Origin: DATADD01 sp036258675
GTDB lineage: Bacteria; Actinomycetota; CADDZG01; WHSQ01
NCBI GenBank assembly: GCA_036258675.1
Contig: DATADD010000144.1
Coordinates: 1-16,587, forward strand
Reading direction: 5' to 3'
Length of the DNA: 16,587 bases
Shown: in pieces, positions 1-6,377 of the stretch
Layout: every line of letters begins with the position of its first letter
How positions within the stretch are numbered: the stretch's first letter is position 1
Translations under genes and position numbers: made by a program
The notes under the pieces: model-generated
What the model saw: the letters and a program-made list of their open reading frames with translations, nothing else
Database searches by the model: none
Told to the model about the DNA's origin: nothing

Positions 1-326
1 TCGTCGGGCTGATCCAGTACGACGAGGAGGTCGACCCGGACTACCGGCACGCCGGCATCGACATCTTCGTCGCCACGTCCCGGCAGCGTCAGGGCCTCGG
101 AACCGACGCGATCCGCGTGCTCGCCGGCTACCTGTTCGAGCACGGCCACCATCGCCTCACCATCGATCCCGCGGCCGGCAACGAGGCGGCCATCCGTGTC
201 TACGAACGCGTTGGGTTCCGCCGCGTCGGCGTCATGCGGCGCGCCGAGCGAGGCCCGGACGGGGAGTGGCACGACGCGCTCCTGATGGACTTGCTGCGGG
301 ACGAGTTCGACGAGCCTCGGCGCTAG
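1..326 (+). CDS. GNAT-family N-acetyltransferase, 5'-truncated by window edge
   Basis: The frame is open from the first complete codon at base 3 to TAG at 324-326, giving about 107 C-terminal residues; the start lies outside the window. The text RQGLGTDAIRVL is the GNAT motif A, the acetyl-CoA pyrophosphate-binding Q/R-x-x-G-x-G/A loop. It is followed by HHRLTIDPAAGNEAAIRVYE and VGFRRVGVM, the usual motif B that closes the fold. The 'TIDP..N..AIR.YE..GF' wording resembles the RimJ/RimL and AAC(6')-like branch, so the acceptor could be a protein N-terminus, a small amine or an aminoglycoside; the fragment cannot decide. It is cytoplasmic. The gene ends 4 bp from the stop of the convergent nhaA remnant. 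Family call is secure, substrate unknown. Confidence 0.88.
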   Translation, partial: VGLIQYDEEVDPDYRHAGIDIFVATSRQRQGLGTDAIRVLAGYLFEHGHHRLTIDPAAGNEAAIRVYERVGFRRVGVMRRAERGPDGEWHDALLMDLLRDEFDEPRR

Positions 327-330
327 ACGC

Positions 331-999
331 CTAAGACGAACGGCCGTACCGAGCCGGGACCGCCCGCAGGGCGAGGGCTCCCACCGACCCCGCGATCACC
401 GACCCGACGAAAACGCCCGTCTTGGCGTGGGCGACGACTCCGCCGCCGACACCGCCTCTTCGGCTCCCGCGCGAGGATCGGGCGCGCGCCGGGGTGATGA
501 GACCCAGGACGACCCCCGCCAAGGTCGCGTGGGCGCCCGAGCGGAAAGTGACGTACCACAGAGCCGTGCCGAGCAGGACGTAAGCAGGGATCCACAGCAC
601 CCTCAGACGCCGCAGTCCCAGGATGACCGCGACGAGAGTCGCGGCCGCCAGGAGCCAGCCGGAGCTCACGCCGCCCGAATAGAAGAGCGCGATCGCGATG
701 ATCACCCCGACGTCGTCGACGATCGCGAGCTCAGCAGGAAGACCTTGAGGCCGGGGGGGACGCGGTTGCTCAGAAGCGCGAGCAGGCCGACGGAGAACGC
801 GATGTCGGTGGCCATGGGGATCCCCCATCCCCGCGCCGCCTCGCCGCCCCCGTTCAACGAGAGATAGACGAGGGCGGGAACGACCATGCCGCCCACGGCC
901 GCTACGCAGGAACGCGCGCAGGGGACGAGTGATCGATCGCGCACCGAGCCGGTCGCTCGCCAGCCAGAGGTCCTTCAGGGGCGGCTTCGAGCGGGGCAT
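331..999 (-). pseudogene. nhaA: Decayed NhaA-type Na+/H+ antiporter (frameshifts plus internal deletions)
   Basis: Three NhaA pieces are recognisable but cannot form one protein. An N-terminal piece (LWLASDRLGARSITRPLRAFL) reads from ATG 997-999. Near 900-908 the similarity jumps to a second frame (VAAVGGMVVPALVYL, GWGIPMATDIAFSVGLLALL, VPPGLKVFLL). Near 731-735 it jumps back (LAIVDDVGVIIAIALFYSGG, RSGAHATLAGVVLGLITPAR). A last piece (HAKTGVFVGSVIAGSVGALALR) matches the extreme C terminus. By comparison with the E. coli protein (388 residues), roughly 80 residues of early transmembrane helices and about 120 residues between GLITPAR and the C-terminal helix are absent. The essential Asp pair (AIVDDVG) survives. 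Two large deletions make assembly error alone an unlikely explanation, although the 1-nt shift near 733 could be one. Taken as a non-functional relic. Confidence 0.82.
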
Positions 1000-1091
1000 G
1001 GTCGCCTCCGGGGTCGCGTCGGACAGACGCCGACCAGGCTTCCCGGCTCACCTTCGACCACGATAGCCCCGCAAGCGAAGCGTCCGCCAGC

Positions 1092-1553
1092 TCAGACGAC
1101 CCCTCGGCTGCGAGCGAGAAGCCATCCCCCCGCGATCAGCGCGGCCCCGACACAGAGGAACGCGATGTCGTACGCGAGCTGATCCGGTCCGGGGCGGACG
1201 TGGTGGATGCCCAGGATGTGGTGGTCCACGACCCCTTCGACGATGTTGAAGAGCCCCCACCCGACGAGGACCCAGCCGAGCAGTGCCCGAGCGCGTCCCC
1301 GGATCTGCCCCCGGCGCCACAGCAGCGCCACACCGACGACGACGACCACCCAGCTGGCGGCATGGAACCACCCATCCCACAGCGTGTTGGCCTCGAGCCC
1401 GCGCACCGTCGTCGCGGGATGACGAGGGGTGCTCGAGAGAACGTGGTGCCATTGCAGGATCTGGTGGAGAACGATGCCGTCGGCCAAGCCCCCGAGCCCG
1501 ATGCCGAGGACGATCCCGGCACCCCTCGGGCCGCGGCGATAGCTCTGTCTCAC
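1092..1553 (-). CDS. DUF2243 family membrane protein
   Basis: A 153-residue integral membrane protein of unknown function. Four hydrophobic segments are visible at about residues 12-34, 62-82, 88-108 and 128-147. The first carries GIGLGGLADGIVLHQILQWH and the third runs into GWGLFNIVEGVVDHHILGIHH; these His/Asp-rich phrases are diagnostic of the DUF2243 (PF10002) family. Conserved H31, H36-H37 and the DHH..G.HH cluster sit at membrane edges and look like possible metal or haem ligands, but no function is established that I know of. The start is GTG 1553-1551; the run of G just upstream is a poor Shine-Dalgarno. Length is normal for the family. It lies between the nhaA remnant and a small gene, all on the minus strand. 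Confidence 0.85.
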   Translation of the reverse strand: MRQSYRRGPRGAGIVLGIGLGGLADGIVLHQILQWHHVLSSTPRHPATTVRGLEANTLWDGWFHAASWVVVVVGVALLWRRGQIRGRARALLGWVLVGWGLFNIVEGVVDHHILGIHHVRPGPDQLAYDIAFLCVGAALIAGGWLLARSRGVV

Positions 1554-1595
1554 GCCCCCGCGCCGGTCGGGCGGGTCAAACCGTCGCGACCCGAC

Positions 1596-1832
1596 TCACG
1601 GCTCGACGATGCGCGCCCGCTCGTCGGCGATCTCGTTGGCGTCCGCGGGCGGGTCGGAAGCCGAGCCCTCGTCGACGGGCCCGTCGTCTCCCGGCCGCTT
1701 CATGTCGCCCGAGCCCGTCCCCTTCTGGTCTCTCCGCACGGGCCACCTGTGGGTGCCGGTCTTGGGATCTCGAGGGGTGGTCCCCGAGACGGGATTGTGC
1801 TGCTCCTTGTCGGGTACGTCGTAACCGGACAT
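1596..1832 (-). CDS. Small hydrophilic hypothetical protein
   Basis: A 78-residue ORF beginning MSGYDVPDKEQHNPVSG, rich in D, P, G, E, K and R, with no hydrophobic segment and no recognised domain; it is probably disordered. An upstream in-frame ATG at 1877 exists, but the ATG at 1832 is preceded by a clean GGAGGA with a 4-base gap, which decides the start. It ends 42 bp before the DUF2243 start, so the two could be co-transcribed. It is divergent from the DUF2071 gene, with a 110-bp gap. The good ribosome binding site and biased composition favour a real gene, but I cannot name it. Confidence 0.6.
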   Translation of the reverse strand: MSGYDVPDKEQHNPVSGTTPRDPKTGTHRWPVRRDQKGTGSGDMKRPGDDGPVDEGSASDPPADANEIADERARIVEP

Positions 1833-1942
1833 GGCTTCCTCCTTCGGCCCCTGGCGCCGGCCGAGGGCAACCGACACGCTATCGCGTTGGTCCCCGGGCG
1901 CTTCGTCGAGGCGAAGGTGACGCGGAGAGGAGGGGGGCGATC

Positions 1943-2683
1943 GTGAACGCCTTGAGCCAGAACCTCGCGACGATCTCCGTCCGGGTGCGCAACTTCGCTC
2001 TCATCACCTACGCGGTCCCCGCGTCCCGAGTGCGGCGACACCTTCCCGACCCCTACGAGCTCGAGACCTTCTTCGACGAGCGACGAGAGGAGAGGTGCCT
2101 GGTGTCCTCGACGACCTTCTGCAACGACGGGTTTCGGTGGTCGGCTCTGCCCTACCCGCGCCTCACCTTCGATGAGAGCACCTTTCGCGCCTACGTGACC
2201 CACAGGGGAAGGAGGGGCGTCTACTTCTTTCGCCGCTACCTCAGCGCCCTGCCCGCGTTCGGTCCCCAAAAGCTCTTCGAGAGGAACGCGGGCCTGGGCG
2301 ACTTCCACATCGACACCGAGATGGAGGGCACCCGCTACGGCTCCTACTCCTGCCGCGTGCGCAGCCATGACGCCGAGAACAGATTCCTGATCCGAGCGAG
2401 CGCGGAGCCGGTCGCCAAGCCTCCTTTCGAGACGGGGGAGGAGCTGGCCCAGCACATCACGTATCGCCTCCACGGCTTCTTCACGTCGTCGGCGGGGGTC
2501 CAGGGCCACATGCCCGTGTCCCATCGGCGCATGGCGCCGTGGAGCGGAGATCTCCTCGACGCTCGCTTCGACACGTGGACCGCGCTCGAGATCGTGTCGC
2601 CGGAGGAGATCGCGCACCCGTACTCCGTGCTGGTCGAGCCCGACATCCACTTCCGTCTTCATCTGCCCCGGCCGCTGGTCTGA
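1943..2683 (+). CDS. DUF2071 family protein (YqjF-like, acetoacetate-decarboxylase-like fold)
   Basis: A 246-residue protein. Early text (RNFALITYAVPASRVRRHLP, residues about 12-31) is the usual DUF2071 opening, in which a ligand-binding strand is followed by the 'lipid or acid too large' loop. Later TFRAYVTHRGRRGVYFFRRYL (about 89-109) matches the family core 'N/YVR..GR.GVYFF'. The C-terminal HGFFTSSAGVQGHMPVSH and HPYSVLVEPDIHF stretches are also typical. DUF2071/COG3361 proteins resemble acetoacetate decarboxylase, but most have no known activity. The start is GTG at 1943, chosen because AGGAGGGGGG lies 7-8 bases upstream; the frame is open further 5' without a better site. A T8 tract follows the stop by 17 bp. 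Family call good, activity unknown. Confidence 0.82.
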   Translation: MNALSQNLATISVRVRNFALITYAVPASRVRRHLPDPYELETFFDERREERCLVSSTTFCNDGFRWSALPYPRLTFDESTFRAYVTHRGRRGVYFFRRYLSALPAFGPQKLFERNAGLGDFHIDTEMEGTRYGSYSCRVRSHDAENRFLIRASAEPVAKPPFETGEELAQHITYRLHGFFTSSAGVQGHMPVSHRRMAPWSGDLLDARFDTWTALEIVSPEEIAHPYSVLVEPDIHFRLHLPRPLV

Positions 2684-2708
2684 TCCGTCCGAAGCGCGGC
2701 TTTTTTTT
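2671..2708 (+). terminator. Possible intrinsic terminator overlapping the DUF2071 stop codon
   Basis: GCCGCT (2671-2676) can pair with AGCGcGGC (2693-2700, one bulged C), and a run of eight T follows at once (2701-2708). T8 is conspicuous in this G+C-rich DNA. The left arm lies in the last codons and the stop falls in the loop. An alternative pairing, GCGCG with CGCGC, puts the T run in a loop and would not terminate on this strand. Confidence 0.4.
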
Positions 2709-2782
2709 CGCGCAAACCCCCTTGTGCCGGGGCCCCACACGCTCCACAGTCCCTGCAGGTATCGAGCAAGGGGAAGGTCGGG

Positions 2783-2971
2783 GTGAGTCGCTCTTCGTCG
2801 CGCGCGCCGGACCAGGGGTGGAGTGAGACCCATGGGTCCGACAAGGTCGCGGCCGAGCGCGCGTGGGCGGAGAGACACCGCGCCCGCGTCGCCGCGGAGA
2901 CGCGGGCGGCGCTGGCGGGCGCCCGCCGACGTCCGTCCCTGCGCGCTCTGTTGAAGCGTCTGCTTCCCTGA
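2783..2971 (+). CDS. Possible small basic helical protein, hypothetical
   Basis: A 62-residue frame from GTG 2783 to TGA 2969-2971. The second half (AAERAWAERHRARVAAETRAALAGARRR) is strongly Arg/Ala-rich and would form an amphipathic basic helix, ending RALLKRLLP. Short Arg/Ala-rich proteins of this sort are common in high-G+C Actinobacteria and often lack a name. The GGGGAAGGTCGG ahead of the start is a passable ribosome binding site. There are no recognised motifs. In DNA of this composition a random frame of this length is also expected, so the call is weak. Confidence 0.35.
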   Translation: MSRSSSRAPDQGWSETHGSDKVAAERAWAERHRARVAAETRAALAGARRRPSLRALLKRLLP

Positions 2972-2981
2972 GCCAGGGCCC

Positions 2982-3221
2982 TTAGGGGCCGTCCGGCGAG
3001 ACCCTGGCGGCAGCGTCCCGGATCAGGCCCAGGGCCGGCTCCGGCCCGGGGTGCGCCGAGCACCTCCTGAGCGCCTCCCGCAGAGCGCGGGGGTCGGCGC
3101 CGAACTCCCCGATCACCGATTCGACCGCCTCTTCCCGCGTGAGGGCCCCCGCCTCAACCCTGTTCTGCAGGGAATAGGCGCGGGCGATCACGGCGGCCGA
3201 GCGCGGATCTCCGGTGCCCAT
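2982..3221 (-). CDS. Small hypothetical alpha-helical protein
   Basis: A 79-residue frame beginning MGTGDPRSAAVIARAYSLQ and continuing with NRVEAGALTREEAVESVIGEFG, FGADPRALREALRRC and GLIRDAAARV. These read as four short amphipathic helices with no membrane segment. The ATG at 3221 has AAGGAAAGGG directly upstream; the frame extends 5' to 3347, but that part is low-complexity Arg/Pro text and lacks a ribosome site. It converges on the 62-residue frame with a 10-bp gap and is divergent from the TetR gene across a 172-bp region containing inverted repeats. A TetR-type regulator might therefore control it, but no function can be assigned from the sequence. Confidence 0.55.
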   Translation of the reverse strand: MGTGDPRSAAVIARAYSLQNRVEAGALTREEAVESVIGEFGADPRALREALRRCSAHPGPEPALGLIRDAAARVSPDGP

Positions 3222-3296
3222 CCCTTTCCTTCCCTTTGCGGATGCCCCTGTGCGGATGCCGACGCGCCGCTTCAGCCTCGCCGGGGCGCATGGCCG

Positions 3297-3327
3297 GACA
3301 GTCTCTGACATCACCGCCGAGACTGTC
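3297..3327. repeat. Perfect 9-bp inverted repeat between divergent genes
   Basis: GACAGTCTC (3297-3305) is followed after 13 bases by its exact complement GAGACTGTC (3319-3327). It sits between the minus-strand small gene starting at 3221 and the TetR gene starting at 3394. No T run follows, so it looks more like a protein-binding site or 5'-leader hairpin than a terminator. Confidence 0.45.
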
Positions 3328-3348
3328 AACGACTGCCTCCATGGCATC

Positions 3349-3366
3349 CGATGTCAATTGACCTCG
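3349..3366. promoter_or_regulatory. 18-bp palindrome, candidate TetR operator
   Basis: CGATGTCAATTGACCTCG is an 18-bp palindrome with a single mismatched pair, around a perfect 10-bp core GTCAATTGAC (3353-3362). It covers the -35 box of the promoter reading into the TetR gene. Palindromes of this size over a promoter are the usual autoregulatory operators of TetR-family repressors (known for the family; the assignment here is inferred). Confidence 0.55.
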
Positions 3367-3386
3367 ATGACGCGGGGTCCTAGGTT
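3358..3386 (+). promoter_or_regulatory. Sigma-70-type promoter for the TetR/VOC operon, leaderless
   Basis: TTGACC (3358-3363), a 17-bp spacer, then TAGGTT (3381-3386). The expected transcription start, about 7 bases after the -10 box, coincides with the ATG at 3394, and no Shine-Dalgarno precedes that ATG. This predicts a leaderless mRNA. The -35 box lies inside the palindrome at 3349-3366. Confidence 0.6.
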
Positions 3387-3393
3387 GTGGGCC

Positions 3394-3999
3394 ATGGGAG
3401 ACGAGAAGGGGCTGCGGGAGCGAAAGAGAGCGAGGACGAGGAGACTTCTCGCCGAGAGAGCTCTCGAGTGCTTCGAGCGCAAGGGGTTCGAGGACGCCAC
3501 CGTGGCGGAGATCGCCGATGCCGCCGACCTCAGTCCCCGGACGGTGTTCCGGTACTTCGCCTGCAAGGAGGACCTCGTGTTCGCGGGCGCCGAGGAGTAC
3601 CAGGCGGTGTTGCGGCACGCGCTCCGGGAGCGCCCCCGCACCGAGACCACGCTGGAGGCGCTCGAGCATGCGCTGCGGGTCTTTGCGGCCCACCTCGAGG
3701 ACAACAAGGACGCGGTCGTACGGGGGCGCCGCGTGATCGCCAGCAGCCCCTCGCTGCAGAAGAGAGAAGCGGAGGAATCTCGGACGTGGACGCGGGCGCT
3801 CGCGCGGGAGGTGGCGGCGCGGGATGGCGCATCCGACGTGACCGAGGAGCATCTCAACCTGACGCTGTTGGCCCTCGCTCCCATGGCTGCCGCGCTGGCA
3901 CGGTGGGCCGACGACACCGTCCCCCTGCCCGTGCTGCTCGAGAGGGCGTTCGCCTTTTCCCGGCGAGAGATGGCAGCAGCCGCCGGCGCGCCTCGCTGA
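3394..3999 (+). CDS. TetR/AcrR family transcriptional regulator
   Basis: A 201-residue one-component regulator. Residues about 10-60 form the TetR DNA-binding domain: TRRLLAERALECFERKGFEDATVAEIA (helix 1 and 2), ADLSPRTVFRYFACKEDLVF (recognition helix with the hallmark 'S..T.FRYF..KE'). The remaining 140 residues are helical and variable, as expected for the ligand-binding and dimer domain. Length is typical. The start at ATG 3394 fits the promoter 7 bases upstream (leaderless); the frame extends 5' to 3214, but that part has no coding character. It is followed by the VOC dioxygenase gene after 13 bp, so it probably controls that gene and itself through the palindrome at 3349-3366. The inducer is unknown; an aromatic or catechol-like compound would fit the neighbour. 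Confidence 0.93.
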   Translation: MGDEKGLRERKRARTRRLLAERALECFERKGFEDATVAEIADAADLSPRTVFRYFACKEDLVFAGAEEYQAVLRHALRERPRTETTLEALEHALRVFAAHLEDNKDAVVRGRRVIASSPSLQKREAEESRTWTRALAREVAARDGASDVTEEHLNLTLLALAPMAAALARWADDTVPLPVLLERAFAFSRREMAAAAGAPR

Positions 4000-4012
4000 G
4001 GGCTGAACCACG

Positions 4013-4891
4013 GTGACCGCAGCCCCGGATCCGGCACCCGGCGGCACCAGCACGGTGATCGATTCCATCGCTGCCGTCGAGCTGCGCGTGCAGAGCATCC
4101 CCGCCGCCGTCGCCTTCTACAACGACGTCGTCGGGCTCGAGGTGGTCGAGGTCCACGACGACCGGGCCGCGCTCGGGACGCCGGGAGGCCCCATCCGGCT
4201 CCGCCTGCGCTCCGACGGGATCGAGGGCCCCTCCGAGCCCACCGTCACAGGGCTGTTCCACACCGCGTTCCTGTTCCCGGACCGGCCCTCGCTCGGCGAC
4301 GCCCTCGCGCGCCTCGCCGCGGGCGGGCACTCGATCGGGGCCGGCGACCACGGCGTGAGCGAGGCCCTCTACGTCGACGACCCCGACGGCAACGGGGTCG
4401 AGCTGTACCGCGACCGCCCCGTCGCGCAATGGCCGCGCACGGATGACGGCCGCGTCGACATGTACACGGCTCCGGTCGATCTCGACGACCTCCTCGCGAG
4501 CAGGAGCGGCGAGGACGGCGACGCCCACGCCTCCGGGCCGGTCGTCGGCCACGTCCACTTCCGGGTCTCGCATGTCCCCGAGACGGTGCGCTTCTACGTC
4601 GAGGGCCTCGGCCTCGACCTCATGGCAAGGATGGGAGCGCAGGCGGCGTTCCTGTCGTCGGGCGGCTACCACCACCACATCGGGGCGAACTCGTGGAGCT
4701 CGAGGGGGGCGTCTCCTGCGTCGCCATCTCGCGCCGGTCTCGACAGGGTCGTGCTCCTCGCGGGCAGCGAGAAGGACGTGCGCGACGCGCGCGCACGCGT
4801 CGAGGCGCTCGGCTACGAAGCGAGCGGCGACGGCGAGCTGGTGCTGCGCGACCCGGACGGGATCGAGCTCCGCCTCCGAGCGGATCCCTGA
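4013..4891 (+). CDS. Two-domain VOC family protein, CatE-like extradiol dioxygenase
   Basis: A 292-residue cytoplasmic protein with two vicinal-oxygen-chelate halves. Half one, residues about 17-137, contains ELRVQSIPAAVAFYNDVVGL, GLFHTAFLFP (H83) and DPDGNGVELYRDRP (E130). Half two, about 178-290, contains VGHVHFRVSHVPETVRFYVEGL (H180/H182), GYHHHIGANSW (H220-H222) and DPDGIELRL (E285). The YHHHIG.N.W phrase and domain order match CatE/YfiE-type proteins, which cleave catechol-like rings using a 2-His-1-carboxylate metal site; other VOC activities such as glyoxalase or resistance proteins cannot be excluded. The start is GTG 4013, with a modest GAGGG about 11 bases before. It lies 13 bp after the TetR gene and likely shares its mRNA. 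A ring-cleavage substrate is inferred, not shown. Confidence 0.85.
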   Translation: MTAAPDPAPGGTSTVIDSIAAVELRVQSIPAAVAFYNDVVGLEVVEVHDDRAALGTPGGPIRLRLRSDGIEGPSEPTVTGLFHTAFLFPDRPSLGDALARLAAGGHSIGAGDHGVSEALYVDDPDGNGVELYRDRPVAQWPRTDDGRVDMYTAPVDLDDLLASRSGEDGDAHASGPVVGHVHFRVSHVPETVRFYVEGLGLDLMARMGAQAAFLSSGGYHHHIGANSWSSRGASPASPSRAGLDRVVLLAGSEKDVRDARARVEALGYEASGDGELVLRDPDGIELRLRADP

Positions 4892-4934
4892 CGGGCGCCG
4901 CGTCGCACACAGGGGCGGCGACGCCGCCGGTCAC

Positions 4935-4940
4935 TATCAT
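4935..4940 (+). promoter_or_regulatory. Candidate -10 box of the sulfatase gene, leaderless spacing
   Basis: TATCAT lies 6 bases before the ATG at 4947, in the 55-bp gap after the VOC gene. No clear -35 box and no Shine-Dalgarno are visible. The spacing is that of actinobacterial leaderless promoters, so the sulfatase may have its own start of transcription. Confidence 0.4.
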
Positions 4941-4946
4941 CCGGGC

Positions 4947-6377
4947 ATGTTCTTCCGCGCGCGTCGGGGCGTTCTCCAGCCGGCTCGCGCGCCCGCCGGC
5001 GCTGTCGCTCTGACGACGCTCGCCTGCCAGGGCGCGCAGTCGGCGCAGGAGCGCCCCGCGGAGCGGCGCGGGAACGCGCCCGCAGAGCATCGCGCCGCGA
5101 CCGGGGAGCCCGTCGGTGCGGGACGGGTCCCCAACGTGGTTGTGATCGTCACCGATGACCAACGCCTGGGATCGCTGCGCGTGATGCCGCGCACGAGGCG
5201 CTGGTTCCGACGGGGCGGCACCCAGTTCACCAATGCGTTCGCGACCACGCCTCTGTGCTGCCCCTCGCGCGCTTCCATCTTCACCGGCATGTACGCCCAC
5301 AACCACGGCGTGCTCAGGAACCGCCTCGGACCGCGCATGGACACGGGCGTCACGATGCAGCGCGTGCTGGAGGACGCCGGCTACCACACCGCGATCGCCG
5401 GCAAGTACCTGCAGGGCGTCGAGCTCAAGCAGGACCCTCCTCACTTCGAGGACTGGCGCACGATGAAGGTGGGCTACGAGGACATCTACTACAACGCGAA
5501 CGGGTCTCTCCGGCGCATCGCGGGCTACTCGACGGCTGTGTTGGGGAGGTTCGCGCGCAGGTGGGTGACCCGCCTCGAGAGCAACGACCGCGACCCATGG
5601 TTCCTCTACATCGCGCCCTACGCACCGCATCAGCCGTTCACTCCCGCCCCCGAGCACGCCGGTGCGCCGCTGCCTCGCCTCCGCTCGTCGCCGGCGATGC
5701 GGGAGCGGGACCGCAGCGACAAGCCCTCCTTCGTGCGGCGCCAGTCCTACGACCCGCGCGCGGGTCGCGCCGTGCTGGAGGCGCAGCTCCGCACCCTCAT
5801 CTCGGTCGACGAGCTGGTCGGCAGGCTGTTCCGGACCCTTCGCCGGGCGGGGGAGGCACGGGACACCCTCGCCTTCTTCCTCTCCGACAACGGGTTCATG
5901 CTCGGGGAGCACGGGTTGTACGGAAAGAGGCTTCCCTACACGATGTCCGCCGGCATCCCGCTGCTGATGCGCTGGCCAGGGCGCGTGGCGCGGGGTGTCC
6001 GCGACCGGCGCCTCGCCGCCAACATCGACGTCGCCGCGACGGTGTTCGACGCAGCCGGTGCCGCTCCCCCGCGGGCACCCGACGGACGATCGCTGTTGAG
6101 CTCGCACCGCCGGAGCCGGATCCTGCTCGAGGAGTACGAGAACGGCGTCCGAGGCCTTCCCGACTGGGCCGCGCTGCGGTCGCGCACGTGGCACTACGTC
6201 GAATACATCGGCGCCGACGACGACGTGGTCGCGCGCGAGTACTACGACCTGGTCAAGGATCCCTGGCTGCTCGAGAACCTGCTCGGCGACGGGGACCCGT
6301 CCAACGATCCCGACGTCGCCGCACTGAGCCGAGAGCTCGCGTCGGTCGCATCGTGCGAGGGGGAGGCGTGCCCCTGA
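4947..6377 (+). CDS. Exported formylglycine-type sulfatase (N-acetylglucosamine-6-sulfatase-like)
   Basis: A 476-residue hydrolase of sulfate esters. PNVVVIVTDDQ (62-72) supplies the first metal-binding Asp pair D70-D71. TTPLCCPSRASIFTGMY (100-116) is the sulfatase signature C-x-P-S-R, so C104 should be converted to formylglycine; this wording is closest to the GlcNAc-6-sulfatase branch. FFLSDNGFMLGEHG includes the second metal pair D314-N315, and GLYGKRLPY carries the catalytic Lys. The N terminus (RARRG, hydrophobic stretch, C27 in LTTLAC) looks like a Sec/lipoprotein signal with an imperfect lipobox. Length is normal. It needs a formylglycine-generating enzyme, which is not in this window. 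Start ATG 4947 is supported by the -10 box 6 bases upstream. The 3' end overlaps the convergent glycosyltransferase frame by 136 bp. The sulfated substrate is unknown. Confidence 0.9.
   Translation: MFFRARRGVLQPARAPAGAVALTTLACQGAQSAQERPAERRGNAPAEHRAATGEPVGAGRVPNVVVIVTDDQRLGSLRVMPRTRRWFRRGGTQFTNAFATTPLCCPSRASIFTGMYAHNHGVLRNRLGPRMDTGVTMQRVLEDAGYHTAIAGKYLQGVELKQDPPHFEDWRTMKVGYEDIYYNANGSLRRIAGYSTAVLGRFARRWVTRLESNDRDPWFLYIAPYAPHQPFTPAPEHAGAPLPRLRSSPAMRERDRSDKPSFVRRQSYDPRAGRAVLEAQLRTLISVDELVGRLFRTLRRAGEARDTLAFFLSDNGFMLGEHGLYGKRLPYTMSAGIPLLMRWPGRVARGVRDRRLAANIDVAATVFDAAGAAPPRAPDGRSLLSSHRRSRILLEEYENGVRGLPDWAALRSRTWHYVEYIGADDDVVAREYYDLVKDPWLLENLLGDGDPSNDPDVAALSRELASVASCEGEACP

Noticed and set aside
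1283..1942. A 220-residue N-terminal extension of the DUF2071 gene
   Set aside because: The extension is Arg/Pro-rich and antisense to the DUF2243 and small disordered genes. The GTG at 1943 has a strong ribosome site and begins right at family similarity.
2691..2715. GCGCG-T-rich loop-CGCGC hairpin as a terminator
   Set aside because: In this pairing the T8 run is in the loop, not after the stem; the GCCGCT/AGCGcGGC pairing with T8 following is the better model.
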